In this document: piece after piece, positions 8,646 to 16,642 of the stretch | Layout: every line of letters starts with the position of its first letter | Position numbering within the stretch: position 1 is the stretch's first letter | Source: Polymorphobacter_B sp038225475 | GTDB taxonomy: Bacteria > Pseudomonadota > Alphaproteobacteria > Sphingomonadales > Sphingomonadaceae | NCBI GenBank assembly: GCA_038225475.1 | Contig: JBBRRA010000007.1 | Coordinates: 1 to 64,000, forward strand | Direction of reading: 5' to 3' | DNA: 64,000 nucleotides | Made by a program: the position numbers and the translations under genes | The notes under the pieces: model-generated | What the model was told of the DNA's origin: nothing | The model's input: only the letters and a program-made list of their open reading frames with translations | Database searches by the model: none

Positions 8646-9401
8646 CTATTTTGTCGCGGCTTCGCTGAAGTCGATGCGGATGCTGACCCACTCTCCGACC
8701 TTGAGCTTGCCGCCGACGCGCGGTGGGCGCACCAGAAATTGCCACGCGGCTTGCCGGATCGCGCGCGCCACGCCCGAGCCGGGCGGCGATTCGCCCAGTT
8801 CGGCGCAATCTTCGACATGGAAGCGGCTGATGGTGCGGCACGCGATCGTCGCCCAACTACCGGGCGGCACACCGCGGGGCGGCAGATAGAACGCCAGCTC
8901 GGCATGCGTCGGTTCGCGCACCCATTCGGCATTGTACAGCGTCTCGCCGTGCGGGCCGCCGCCGGGGCCGACGGCAGCGATACTGTCGCCCGCAGTACCG
9001 GCACCCGCAGCTTCGGCGCTGGCAACGGCGCGCTCCTCGCTGTGGTTGGGTAACTTGGTGATGTCGACGGCTTCGAACAGTTCGGTGCCGAACAGCGCGG
9101 GCTTCGCATCGGGGCGCGGCGGCGGCGTGACGATCGGCTTCGGCATTCGCGGCGCATCGGGGCGCGGCTTGACGCGCGCATGCGCGGCCGGGGCGGGTGC
9201 CGGAGCCGCTTTCGGCGCGGCGATCGCGCGCAGCGTAAACAGCTTGTCGCTGGGCCGCGCGGGCGGGCGCGGCGGCGCGAGCATGACCAGCAGCAACAGC
9301 AGCAACAGGTGCACCGCAATGACCACCGCGAGCGCGGTGGCGCGGCGGCCGAGCGGCTCGCGCTGCAGGTCCGGCATGGGGAAAAAGAACGCGGTACGCA
9401 T
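8646..9401 (-). CDS. TonB-like inner-membrane protein
   Basis: 251 residues. A cytoplasmic N-terminus precedes one membrane helix (ALAVVIAVHLLLLLLLVMLA, about residues 22-41), then a Pro/Ala/Lys-rich linker (40-105) and a C-terminal globular region containing two Cys residues. This plan is that of energy-transducer TonB proteins, although the C-terminal domain is not clearly canonical TonB. An ATG at 9377 (MPDLQREPLG) is an alternative start. It lies three genes from the siderophore receptor and about 40 kb from the main tonB locus, so it may be a second, specialised transducer. The role is inferred. Confidence 0.6.
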   Translation of the reverse strand: MRTAFFFPMPDLQREPLGRRATALAVVIAVHLLLLLLLVMLAPPRPPARPSDKLFTLRAIAAPKAAPAPAPAAHARVKPRPDAPRMPKPIVTPPPRPDAKPALFGTELFEAVDITKLPNHSEERAVASAEAAGAGTAGDSIAAVGPGGGPHGETLYNAEWVREPTHAELAFYLPPRGVPPGSWATIACRTISRFHVEDCAELGESPPGSGVARAIRQAAWQFLVRPPRVGGKLKVGEWVSIRIDFSEAATK

Positions 9402-9455
9402 CGGTGCCCCGCCTAGCCCGCGCGCGGCACCGCCGCAACGGGGCGCGGCTTCGGG

Positions 9456-10799
9456 TCACCGCATCAGCACGAGTTCCTCTGCCATCGTCGGGTGCAGCGC
9501 GACGGTCTCGTCGAACTGCGCCTTGGTCAGCCGCGCCTTGACCGCAATCGCCAGCGCCTGCAGGATTTCGGGGGCATCGGGCCCGATCATGTGCGCGCCG
9601 AGCACGCGGTCCGACGCGGCATCGACGACCAGCTTGTACAGCGACCGCTCGTTGCGCCCCGCCAGCACGTTGCGCATCGGGCGGAAGTCGCTGGTGAAAA
9701 CATGGACGCTGCCATAGGCGTTGCGCGCCGCCGCCTCGGTCAGCCCGACGCTGGCGAGCGGCGGGTTGGCGAACACCGCGCTCGGCACGCAGCTATGATC
9801 GACGCGCCACGGCTTGTTGCCGAACACGGTATCGGCAAAGGCCTGCCCCTCGCGAATGGCGATCGGCGTCAGCTGAATGCGGTCGGTGACATCGCCCACC
9901 GCATAGATGTTTTCGATATTTGTGCGGCTGTCATCGTCGACTGCAACGGCATGCTTGTCGTTGAGCACGACGCCCGCCGCCTCGAGCCCCAGCCCTTCGA
10001 TGTTCGGGCGGCGGCCGACGGCCCATAGCAGCATGTCGGCCTCGATCGGGTCGCCGTGCTGCGGGATCATCGCAATGCTGCCATCGGCGCGCTTTTCGAC
10101 GCGGTCGAGCGCGCAGTTGAACACGAACTTGATGCCCTTGGTCATCGAAATCTGTAGCAGCCGGTCGCGCAGCGCCACGTCCCAGTCGCGCAGCAGCATG
10201 TCGCCGCGGTTGACCAGCGTCACCTCGACGCCAAGTTCGTGGAACACCCCGGCGAACTCGTTGGCGATATAGCCGCCGCCCGCGATCACCAGCCGTCGCG
10301 GCAGATTTTCGAGGTGGAACACCTCGTTCGAGGTGATGCCATGTTCGGCACCGGGCAGGTCGGGGATCAGCGGCCGTGCGCCGGTGGCGATCAGGATCTT
10401 GTCGGCGGTGACGGTACGCTCGCCGACCTGAACCGTGTGTGCGTCGAGCAGCGTCGCATGGCCGGTCAACAGCTCGACCGACTGGTTCGACAGCGTCGTG
10501 TGGTAAATGCCTTCGAGCCGATCGACTTCGGCAAGGACATTGTCGCGCAGCGTCGGCCAGTCAAAGCTTTTGCCCGCCAGTGTCCAGCCGAAGCGCCGCG
10601 CATCGACCAGGTCTTCGGCGAAGTGCGACCCATAGACGAGCAGCTTCTTGGGAACGCAGCCGCGGATGACACAGGTGCCGCCGACACGATATTCCTCGGC
10701 GATCGCGACGCGCGCGCCGTGCCCGGCAGCGATGCGGCTGGCGCGCACGCCGCCCGAACCGGCACCGATGACGAACAGATCATAATCATAAGCGGGCAT
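9456..10799 (-). CDS. gor: Glutathione-disulfide reductase
   Basis: 447-residue flavoprotein that uses NADPH to reduce oxidised glutathione in the cytosol. An N-terminal FAD-binding motif (FVIGAGSGGVRA) is followed by the redox-active disulfide C43/C48 in GGTCVIRGCVPKK, an NAD(P)-binding motif (VIAGGGYIANEFAG), a second FAD motif (NIYAVGDVTD) and the C-terminal dimerisation domain with the catalytic HPTMAEE histidine. This combination separates it from lipoamide and mercuric reductases. It is a single-gene unit facing away from the PEP-CTERM control region. Confidence 0.95.
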   Translation of the reverse strand: MPAYDYDLFVIGAGSGGVRASRIAAGHGARVAIAEEYRVGGTCVIRGCVPKKLLVYGSHFAEDLVDARRFGWTLAGKSFDWPTLRDNVLAEVDRLEGIYHTTLSNQSVELLTGHATLLDAHTVQVGERTVTADKILIATGARPLIPDLPGAEHGITSNEVFHLENLPRRLVIAGGGYIANEFAGVFHELGVEVTLVNRGDMLLRDWDVALRDRLLQISMTKGIKFVFNCALDRVEKRADGSIAMIPQHGDPIEADMLLWAVGRRPNIEGLGLEAAGVVLNDKHAVAVDDDSRTNIENIYAVGDVTDRIQLTPIAIREGQAFADTVFGNKPWRVDHSCVPSAVFANPPLASVGLTEAAARNAYGSVHVFTSDFRPMRNVLAGRNERSLYKLVVDAASDRVLGAHMIGPDAPEILQALAIAVKARLTKAQFDETVALHPTMAEELVLMR

Positions 10800-11137
10800 G
10801 GGGGCTGGCCTTCGGTGGCATCCTCCACCGGGCGTGGCGGGGACGGGAACGTGGATGCGATCTACGGTGGCCGGGCCATCGCTTCAAACCATTTGTTCCG
10901 ATGGGCGTGAGTGACACATTCGTTCAGCCGCCGGAGGTCGATACGGTTTATGGCGGTTTACCGGGATTTCCCGCGATGCGCTGCGCTGCCGCCCGCCAAA
11001 GATCAAAATCAAAACCCTAAGAAAGTGTAAAATATCCCGACACTATTGTGGATAACAATTACACCCTCGAAACTAATAGCTAACAGAAAGTTAAGATTAA
11101 TATATAGTTAATTCGATGCGTTGAGATGCCGCCAAAA
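10800..11137. other. Long AT-rich divergent intergenic region
   Basis: About 400 bp separate gor from the PEP-CTERM gene, and no coding potential is seen. The stretch 11000-11120 is strikingly AT-rich for this genome. It holds an inverted repeat AGTGT-N11-ACACT (11024-11044), the near-palindrome ATTGTGGATAACAAT (11045-11059) that contains a perfect 9-base DnaA-box sequence, and runs of TTAA/TATA around 11090. It leads directly into the sigma-54 promoter candidate and may contain activator-binding sites for it. Confidence 0.6.
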
Positions 11138-11153
11138 TGGCATGCCATTTGCT
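11138..11153 (+). promoter_or_regulatory. Sigma-54 (RpoN) -24/-12 promoter
   Basis: TGGCATGCCATTTGCT matches the sigma-54 consensus at TGGCA and TTGCT, with exactly 10 bases between the essential GG (11139-11140) and GC (11151-11152). Transcription would begin near 11164 and leave a leader of about 37 bases before the PEP-CTERM gene. Exosortase/PEP-CTERM systems commonly include the PrsK/PrsR pair, PrsR being a sigma-54-type activator, so a promoter of this class fits. The same site contains a 16-bp perfect palindrome (11135-11150). Confidence 0.6.
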
Positions 11154-11200
11154 TACCCATTGGTTAACGCACTTCCGCGTGAAACTGGGGAACTCAGCTC

Positions 11201-11926
11201 ATGGTCACTTCAAAGATCATCGCCATCGCCGCACTCGCGGTCGCCGTCGCCGCTCCGGCAACGGCTGCAACCAATCTCGTCACCAACGGCGGTTTCGAAA
11301 CCACCACCTATTCGAGCAGCTCGCAGGTCGGCGGTGCGTTCGGTCAGGGTGTCACCGGCTGGACCGGCAGCGGCTATAACCTGCTGTACATCGGCGGCAC
11401 GCAGACCACGACGTCGGCGGCGAACCAGTACAGCGATCCGCTGACCTATTTCCGCCCCACCGTCACCACCAGCCCCACCGGCGGCAACTTCATGGCGCTC
11501 GACGGCGACGTCGGCATCCACGGCGCGTTCGCGCAGACCATCAACGGGCTGACGCCGGGCACCGGTTACAACCTCACCTTCACCTGGGCAGCGACGCAGC
11601 TGCGCAACCGCACCGGAGCCACGACCGAACAGCTTGCGGTCACCTTCGGCGGCGTCACCAAGAACACCTCGATCCTGTCGGAGCCGAGCGGCGGCTTCTC
11701 GGGCTGGCAGACGGTGTCGTTCTATTATGTCCCGACGACGACCAGCTCGGTCCTGAGCTTCCTGTCGAACGGCACGCCGGGCGGAGAACCGCCGGTGGCG
11801 CTGCTCGACGGCGTGTCGCTGACTGCGGTTCCGGAGCCCGCCACCTGGGCGCTGCTCGTTTCGGGCTTTGCGCTCGTCGGCTTCGCGGCCCGCCGCCGCC
11901 GCACCGGCACGGTCGTCACCGCCTGA
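11201..11926 (+). CDS. PEPxxWA-CTERM sorting domain protein
   Basis: 241 residues. An N-terminal signal peptide (IAIAALAVAVAAPATAA) precedes a mature domain beginning NLVTNGGFETTTY, the opening of many DUF642/galactose-binding-like secreted proteins (NGGFE motif), and ends in a lectin-like beta domain. The C-terminus VPEPATWALL, hydrophobic helix and RRRR cluster form the exosortase-processed PEPxxWA-CTERM signal. It is probably exported, cleaved by an exosortase and retained at the surface or in exopolysaccharide. GGGGAAC precedes the ATG. It is monocistronic: a sigma-54 promoter candidate lies upstream and a strong terminator 12 bp downstream. Confidence 0.9.
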   Translation: MVTSKIIAIAALAVAVAAPATAATNLVTNGGFETTTYSSSSQVGGAFGQGVTGWTGSGYNLLYIGGTQTTTSAANQYSDPLTYFRPTVTTSPTGGNFMALDGDVGIHGAFAQTINGLTPGTGYNLTFTWAATQLRNRTGATTEQLAVTFGGVTKNTSILSEPSGGFSGWQTVSFYYVPTTTSSVLSFLSNGTPGGEPPVALLDGVSLTAVPEPATWALLVSGFALVGFAARRRRTGTVVTA

Positions 11927-11937
11927 ACCCGACCCGA

Positions 11938-11974
11938 TGCGGGGCCCGCCACGTGCGGGCCCCGCATTTGTTTT
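11938..11974 (+). terminator. Rho-independent terminator after the PEP-CTERM gene
   Basis: A perfect 12-bp stem (TGCGGGGCCCGC paired with 11955-11966) with a 5-base loop is followed by TTTGTTTT. Confidence 0.92.
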
Positions 11975-12029
11975 GTGCGGGTATGAAAGTCATGGGCTGC
12001 GATGGCTGACGTGGGGTGAGAAGCCGCCT

Positions 12030-12614
12030 CTAGTCATCCGCGCTTGCTCGCTTGCTGGGGCCTTGGTGGATCGCCAGATCATCGGTCAATTCGAGCAAAA
12101 GGAAATCGCGAAAATTATTAGCGACAAATGTGTCCGGCAGGCCGCCGATCAAGGCGATCTTTCCCCGATTTGGCCCGTTGGAACAGCAAATTGCCCAAGC
12201 GTAACACCAGATCAAATAGTCAGAGAATACAAGATACGCGTCTTTCTATTGTTCGATCTCATGATTAGTCTGACCGGGCGGCCCATCCGGGCATTCGTCA
12301 GAAATAGATTTAATCTCGCTCGCCGCCCACCACTGAGTGCCAATGTCGTCCATGAATATTGTGCTTGGCGCGGCATGGATCAGATAGGCCCGAAAATCTT
12401 CCGGCAGTTGGAGTGCATATCGCTTCTCCAACGCTTCTACATCTGCGCTCGTACCCCGGCGCGTGTAGGTGTTTGGATCAGACAACGCCCAGTGATTGCT
12501 GAGAGCCTCATATAGGCTCGCTCCTCCCTGCTCGAACAACGCCGGGTCGATCGGCAGCGTCTTTGTCGAAGGCAAACGTGAAGATCGCTTCGTGCTTTTC
12601 AGCCAATCGAACAC
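12030..12614 (-). pseudogene. SMI1/KNR4 family gene interrupted by an in-frame amber codon
   Basis: The frame begins at a GTG (12614) preceded by a perfect AGGAGG at 12620-12625 and encodes FDWLKSTKRS, then LEKRYALQLPEDFRAYLIHAAPS, a clear SMI1/KNR4 motif. At 12246-12248 a TAG follows NHEIEQ, but the same frame continues without interruption as KDAYLVFSDYLIWCYAWAIC, then NGPNRGKIALIGG and FRDFLLLELTDD to a TGA at 12030. That downstream part has the ordered, hydrophobic look of the family's C-terminus, so one nonsense mutation splits a roughly 194-residue protein. SMI1/KNR4 proteins often act as immunity proteins of polymorphic toxins; no toxin gene is visible. The region has lower GC than its neighbours. 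Readthrough or a sequencing error are the alternatives. Confidence 0.75.
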
Positions 12615-12705
12615 GCAGCCCTCCTGATTTCTGCCTGACGATAGCGGCGATTGGAACGTCCGCAACTGGGGCGAAAGCAGACCTGCTGCTTTATGAGTTC
12701 ACGAC

Positions 12706-14226
12706 CTATATCATTGCCTGCACCTTCGCCGCGGCGATCTTGTCGCGCCATACCAGCGGTCCGGTTGCATGCACCGAGGTGCCGCGCGCGTCGACGGCGA
12801 CCGTTACCGGCATGTCGCGCACTTCGAATTCATAGATCGCTTCCATGCCAAGGTCTTCGAACGCGACCACGCGCGAGGCCTTGATCGCCTTCGATACCAG
12901 ATACGCCGCGCCGCCGACCGCCATCAGATACGCGGCACCGTGCTTGGCGATCGCGGCGATGCCGGTGGGGCCGCGCTCGGCCTTGCCGACCATCGCGATC
13001 AGCCCGGTTTGGGCCAGCATCGTTTCGGTGAACTTGTCCATCCGCGTCGCGGTGGTCGGGCCGGCGGGGCCGACGACTTCGCCGGCGACCGGATCGACCG
13101 GGCCGACATAATAGATTGTGCGGTTGGTGAAATCGACCGGCAGCGCCTGCCCACGCGCCAGCATGTCGGTCATCCGCTTGTGCGCCGCGTCGCGTCCGGT
13201 CAGCATGCGGCCGTTGAGCAGCAGCCGGTCGCCGGGCTGCCATGACGCGACAACGGCGGGGGTCAGCGTGTCGAGATCGACGCGGATCGCGGCCTTCGAC
13301 GGGGTCCATTGCATATCGGGCCATTCGGCAAGGTTGGGGGCCTCGAGGAACGCCGGGCCGCTGCCGTCGAGCACGAAATGCGCGTGGCGGGTGGCCGCGC
13401 AATTGGGGATCATCGCGATCGGTTTCGACGCGGCGTGCGTCGGCGCATCGATGATCTTGACGTCGAGCACGGTGCTCAACCCGCCGAGCCCCTGCGCGCC
13501 GATGCCGAGGTCGTTGACCGCATCGAACAACTCGATCCGCAGTTCCTCGATCGGCGACCGGGGCCCGCGCGCCTTCAACTCGGCCATGTCGATCGGCAGC
13601 ATCAGCGATTCCTTGGCGAGCAGCATCGCCTTTTCGGCGGTGCCACCGATGCCGATGCCGAGCATTCCGGGCGGGCACCAGCCCGCGCCCATCGTCGGCA
13701 CGGTCGCAACCACCCAGTCGCGGATCGAGTCGCTGGGGTTGAGCATCGCGAATTTCGACTTGTTCTCGCTGCCGCCGCCCTTGGCCGCCACAGTAATTTC
13801 GATCGTGTCGCCCAGCACGAGTTCGACATGCACCACCGACGGGGTGTTGTCGCGCGTGTTGGCGCGCGAAAATGCCGGGTCGGCGACGATCGAGGCACGC
13901 AGGCGATTTTCGGGAAACAGATACGCGCGGCGCACGCCTTCGTCGATCATTTGCTGCATGTTCAAAGTAGCTTGCAGCCGTACGTTCATGCCGACTTTCA
14001 CAAAGGCAACGACGATCCCGGTATCCTGGCAGATCGGGCGGTGGCCCTCCGCGCACATCCGGCTGTTGGTCAGGATCTGCGCAATCGCGTCCTTTGCTGC
14101 CGGGCCGGCTTCGGCATCATAGGCCCGGCCGAGCGCGCGGATATAATCCATCGGATGAAAATAACTGATATATTGCAACGCGTCAGCGACCGATGTGATG
14201 ATGTCGTCTTGAGTGATTACGGTCAT
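12706..14226 (-). CDS. fumA: Class I fumarate hydratase (iron-sulfur fumarase)
   Basis: About 506 residues; interconverts fumarate and malate in the TCA cycle. It is the oxygen-sensitive [4Fe-4S] type, unrelated in sequence to FumC. Visible landmarks are RPICQDTG near residue 70, KGGGSENKSKFAML near 150, GAGWCPPGMLGIGIGGT near 185, and a later NCAATRH segment with the remaining cluster cysteine. The C-terminal domain (DFTNRTIYYVGPVDPV, GPTTATRMDKF) is the fused tartrate-dehydratase beta-like half. The ATG at 14226 is preferred over an in-frame TTG at 14235. Confidence 0.93.
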   Translation of the reverse strand: MTVITQDDIITSVADALQYISYFHPMDYIRALGRAYDAEAGPAAKDAIAQILTNSRMCAEGHRPICQDTGIVVAFVKVGMNVRLQATLNMQQMIDEGVRRAYLFPENRLRASIVADPAFSRANTRDNTPSVVHVELVLGDTIEITVAAKGGGSENKSKFAMLNPSDSIRDWVVATVPTMGAGWCPPGMLGIGIGGTAEKAMLLAKESLMLPIDMAELKARGPRSPIEELRIELFDAVNDLGIGAQGLGGLSTVLDVKIIDAPTHAASKPIAMIPNCAATRHAHFVLDGSGPAFLEAPNLAEWPDMQWTPSKAAIRVDLDTLTPAVVASWQPGDRLLLNGRMLTGRDAAHKRMTDMLARGQALPVDFTNRTIYYVGPVDPVAGEVVGPAGPTTATRMDKFTETMLAQTGLIAMVGKAERGPTGIAAIAKHGAAYLMAVGGAAYLVSKAIKASRVVAFEDLGMEAIYEFEVRDMPVTVAVDARGTSVHATGPLVWRDKIAAAKVQAMI

Positions 14227-14595
14227 GGGCGGCAACGGTCCTTCGGGCCTCGATAAATCCGGTCCGCGCTTAGTGCCTCAACCGGCTGCCGGGCGCCATC
14301 ATGGTTGTTGTTGGAATGCCGCATCCCCATATTTTTGCTTGCAGCCTTTTGGAATTCAGGCACAATCTGTGGACGAGGGGTTAAGGTTCAACACCATAGC
14401 TGGTAGCATCGGGATCGCACCGACCGGCCAGCGCGACGCGCCTGAACCCCGCCAAAGTATGTGTTGCGCGCGGTGTGCTGTGGATATCGGGGATAGCTCG
14501 GGTGACGTGCAAGTTGGCGCGTGACGTAGCCTTCGATCCGGTTCAGCACAGGCGGTTCGGGCCCGGCAGGGCCGCAGGTTTTAGGAGCGGACGGC
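14227..14595. other. Divergent control region between fumarase and nrdA
   Basis: About 370 bp with no convincing gene. It contains a DnaA-box-like TGTGGATAT (14479-14487, eight of nine bases) and a weaker TGTGGACGA (14368-14376). In Escherichia coli DnaA regulates nrdAB, so a replication-linked control of nrdA is conceivable, but short matches of this kind are expected by chance. AGGAG at 14583-14587 is the nrdA ribosome-binding site. Confidence 0.4.
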
Positions 14596-16479
14596 ATGGA
14601 CTTCAGTGGCAGCAGCAGTGTCGGCACCGCCGATCGCGACGATAGCGACTCGGCCACCGCGCCGATCACGTCGAGCACGATCATGGCGTGGCGGTTCCCG
14701 GTCGAAGTCGACCGCAGCCGCGATGCGCTGCTGACCGATTTCGGCCGCGAGACGCTTAAGGACCGCTATCTGCTGCCCGGCGAATCGTATCAGGATCTGT
14801 TCGCGCGCGTCGCCGCCGCCTATGCCGACGACGGCCCGCACGCGCAGCGGCTGTACGACTATATCTCGAAGCTGTGGTTCATGCCGTCGACGCCGGTGTT
14901 GTCGAACGGCGGAACCGGGCGCGGGCTGCCGATCAGCTGCTACCTCAATTCGGTGTCGGACAGCCTCGAGGCGATCGTCTCGACGTGGAACGAGAATGTC
15001 TGGCTCGCGGCGCGCGGCGGCGGCATCGGAACTTATTGGGGGCATGTCCGCGGCATCGGCGAGCCGGTCGGCCTCAACGGCAAGACCAGCGGCATCATTC
15101 CGTTCGTCCGCGTCATGGACAGCCTGACGCTCGCGATCAGTCAGGGCAGCCTGCGTCGCGGGTCGGCGGCGGTGTACCTCGACATCAACCACCCCGAGAT
15201 CGAGGAATTCCTCGAAATCCGCAAACCCAGCGGCGACTTCAACCGCAAGGCATTGAACCTCCACCACGGCGTGCTGGTCACCGACAAGTTCATGGAAGCC
15301 GTGCGCGCCGGCGAGGCGTTCGACCTTGTCAGCCCCAAGACCGGCGAGCGCCGCGCCACCGTCGACGCCCGCGCGCTGTTCACCAAGCTGGTCGAGACGC
15401 GGCTGGCGACGGGCGAGCCGTACATCATCTTCATCGATCAGGTGAACGCCACGATGCCCAAGCATCAGCGCGACCTCGGCCTCAAGGTGTCGACGTCGAA
15501 CCTGTGCTCGGAAATCACGCTGCCGACCGGGGTCGATCACCTCGGCAACGACCGGACCGCGGTGTGCTGCCTGTCGTCGCTCAACCTCGAAATGTGGGAC
15601 GACTGGGCGGGCAACAAGCTGTTCATCGAGGATGTCATGCGCTTCCTCGACAATGTCCTCACCGATTATATCGACCGCGCGCCGCCCGAAATGGCGCGCG
15701 CCAAATACGCCGCCAGCCGCGAACGCTCGGTCGGCCTCGGCGTCATGGGGTTGCACAGCTTTTTTCAGGCGCGCGGCCTCGCGTTCGAAGGCGCGCTGGC
15801 AAAGTCGTGGAACATGAAGATCTTCCGCCACATCCGCGCGCAGGTCGACGAGGCATCGATGCACCTCGCGTCCGAACGCGGGCCGTGCCCCGACGCCGCC
15901 GACATGGGCGTGATGGAACGGTTCAGCTGCAAGATGGCGATCGCACCGACCGCGAGCATCAGCATCATCACCGGCGGCACCAGCGCCTGTGTCGAGCCGA
16001 TCCCGGCGAATATCTATACGCACAAGACGCTGTCGGGGAGCTTTTCGATCCGCAACCCGTTCCTCGAAAAGCTGCTGATCGCCAAGTCGAAGAACAGCGA
16101 AGCGGTGTGGATGTCGATCCTCGAACAGGGCGGCTCGGTCCACCATCTCGACTTCCTCAGCGCCGATGAAAAGGCGGTGTACCGCACCGCGTTCGAAATC
16201 GATCAGCGCTGGCTGCTCGAACTCGCCGGCGACCGCACGCCCTATATCGACCAGGCGCAAAGCCTCAACCTGTTCATCCCCGCCGATGTCGAAAAGTGGG
16301 ACCTGCTGATGCTGCACTTCCGCGCATGGGAGCTTGGCATCAAGTCGCTCTATTACCTGCGGTCGAAGTCGATCCAGCGCGCCGGTTTCGCCGGCGGGGT
16401 GGAGGCCGACAACACCGCGCTGGCCCCGGTTATCGAGGTCGAAGCCAAGGATTATGACGAGTGCCTTGCCTGTCAGTAG
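14596..16479 (+). CDS. nrdA: Ribonucleoside-diphosphate reductase, class I alpha subunit
   Basis: 627 residues; the catalytic subunit that makes deoxynucleotides from ribonucleoside diphosphates. Core family blocks are visible: PSTPVLSNGGT, the active-site SCYLNSV, ARGGGIGTYWGHVRG, NLCSEITLP with the catalytic Asn-x-Glu region, the second strand block APTASISIITGGTSACVEPIPANIY, and the terminal LYYLRSKSIQRAGFAGG followed by the redox-shuttle pair C623/C626 (DECLACQ). The N-terminus reaches the catalytic domain after only about 30 residues, so the usual roughly 90-residue ATP-cone for dATP inhibition is absent. nrdB follows 163 bp downstream. Confidence 0.95.
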   Translation: MDFSGSSSVGTADRDDSDSATAPITSSTIMAWRFPVEVDRSRDALLTDFGRETLKDRYLLPGESYQDLFARVAAAYADDGPHAQRLYDYISKLWFMPSTPVLSNGGTGRGLPISCYLNSVSDSLEAIVSTWNENVWLAARGGGIGTYWGHVRGIGEPVGLNGKTSGIIPFVRVMDSLTLAISQGSLRRGSAAVYLDINHPEIEEFLEIRKPSGDFNRKALNLHHGVLVTDKFMEAVRAGEAFDLVSPKTGERRATVDARALFTKLVETRLATGEPYIIFIDQVNATMPKHQRDLGLKVSTSNLCSEITLPTGVDHLGNDRTAVCCLSSLNLEMWDDWAGNKLFIEDVMRFLDNVLTDYIDRAPPEMARAKYAASRERSVGLGVMGLHSFFQARGLAFEGALAKSWNMKIFRHIRAQVDEASMHLASERGPCPDAADMGVMERFSCKMAIAPTASISIITGGTSACVEPIPANIYTHKTLSGSFSIRNPFLEKLLIAKSKNSEAVWMSILEQGGSVHHLDFLSADEKAVYRTAFEIDQRWLLELAGDRTPYIDQAQSLNLFIPADVEKWDLLMLHFRAWELGIKSLYYLRSKSIQRAGFAGGVEADNTALAPVIEVEAKDYDECLACQ

Positions 16480-16533
16480 GGCACCCCTGCGGGCAACCGC
16501 GGGACCGGTCGGCGCGACGGCGTCGGCTGGCGG

Positions 16534-16585
16534 GCGAGGGGGCCGTGGTCGCGCATTCCACGACGTGCGTCGATGGCCCCCTCGC
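16534..16585 (+). other. Long perfect hairpin between nrdA and nrdB
   Basis: An 11-bp perfect stem (GCGAGGGGGCC at 16534-16544, paired with 16575-16585) encloses a 30-base loop that itself has short GC inverted repeats. No T-run follows, so it is not a standard terminator. It may set the ratio or stability of the two messages. Confidence 0.6.
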
Positions 16586-16642
16586 TACCTACTGGACGGC
16601 ACGATAAGATCAAACCAAGAACACTGATTCGGAGCAAAACCC

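Noticed and set aside
14581..16317. 578-residue frame antisense to nrdA
   Set aside because: Same cause; no ribosome-binding site, no domain, and it lies wholly opposite a certain core gene.
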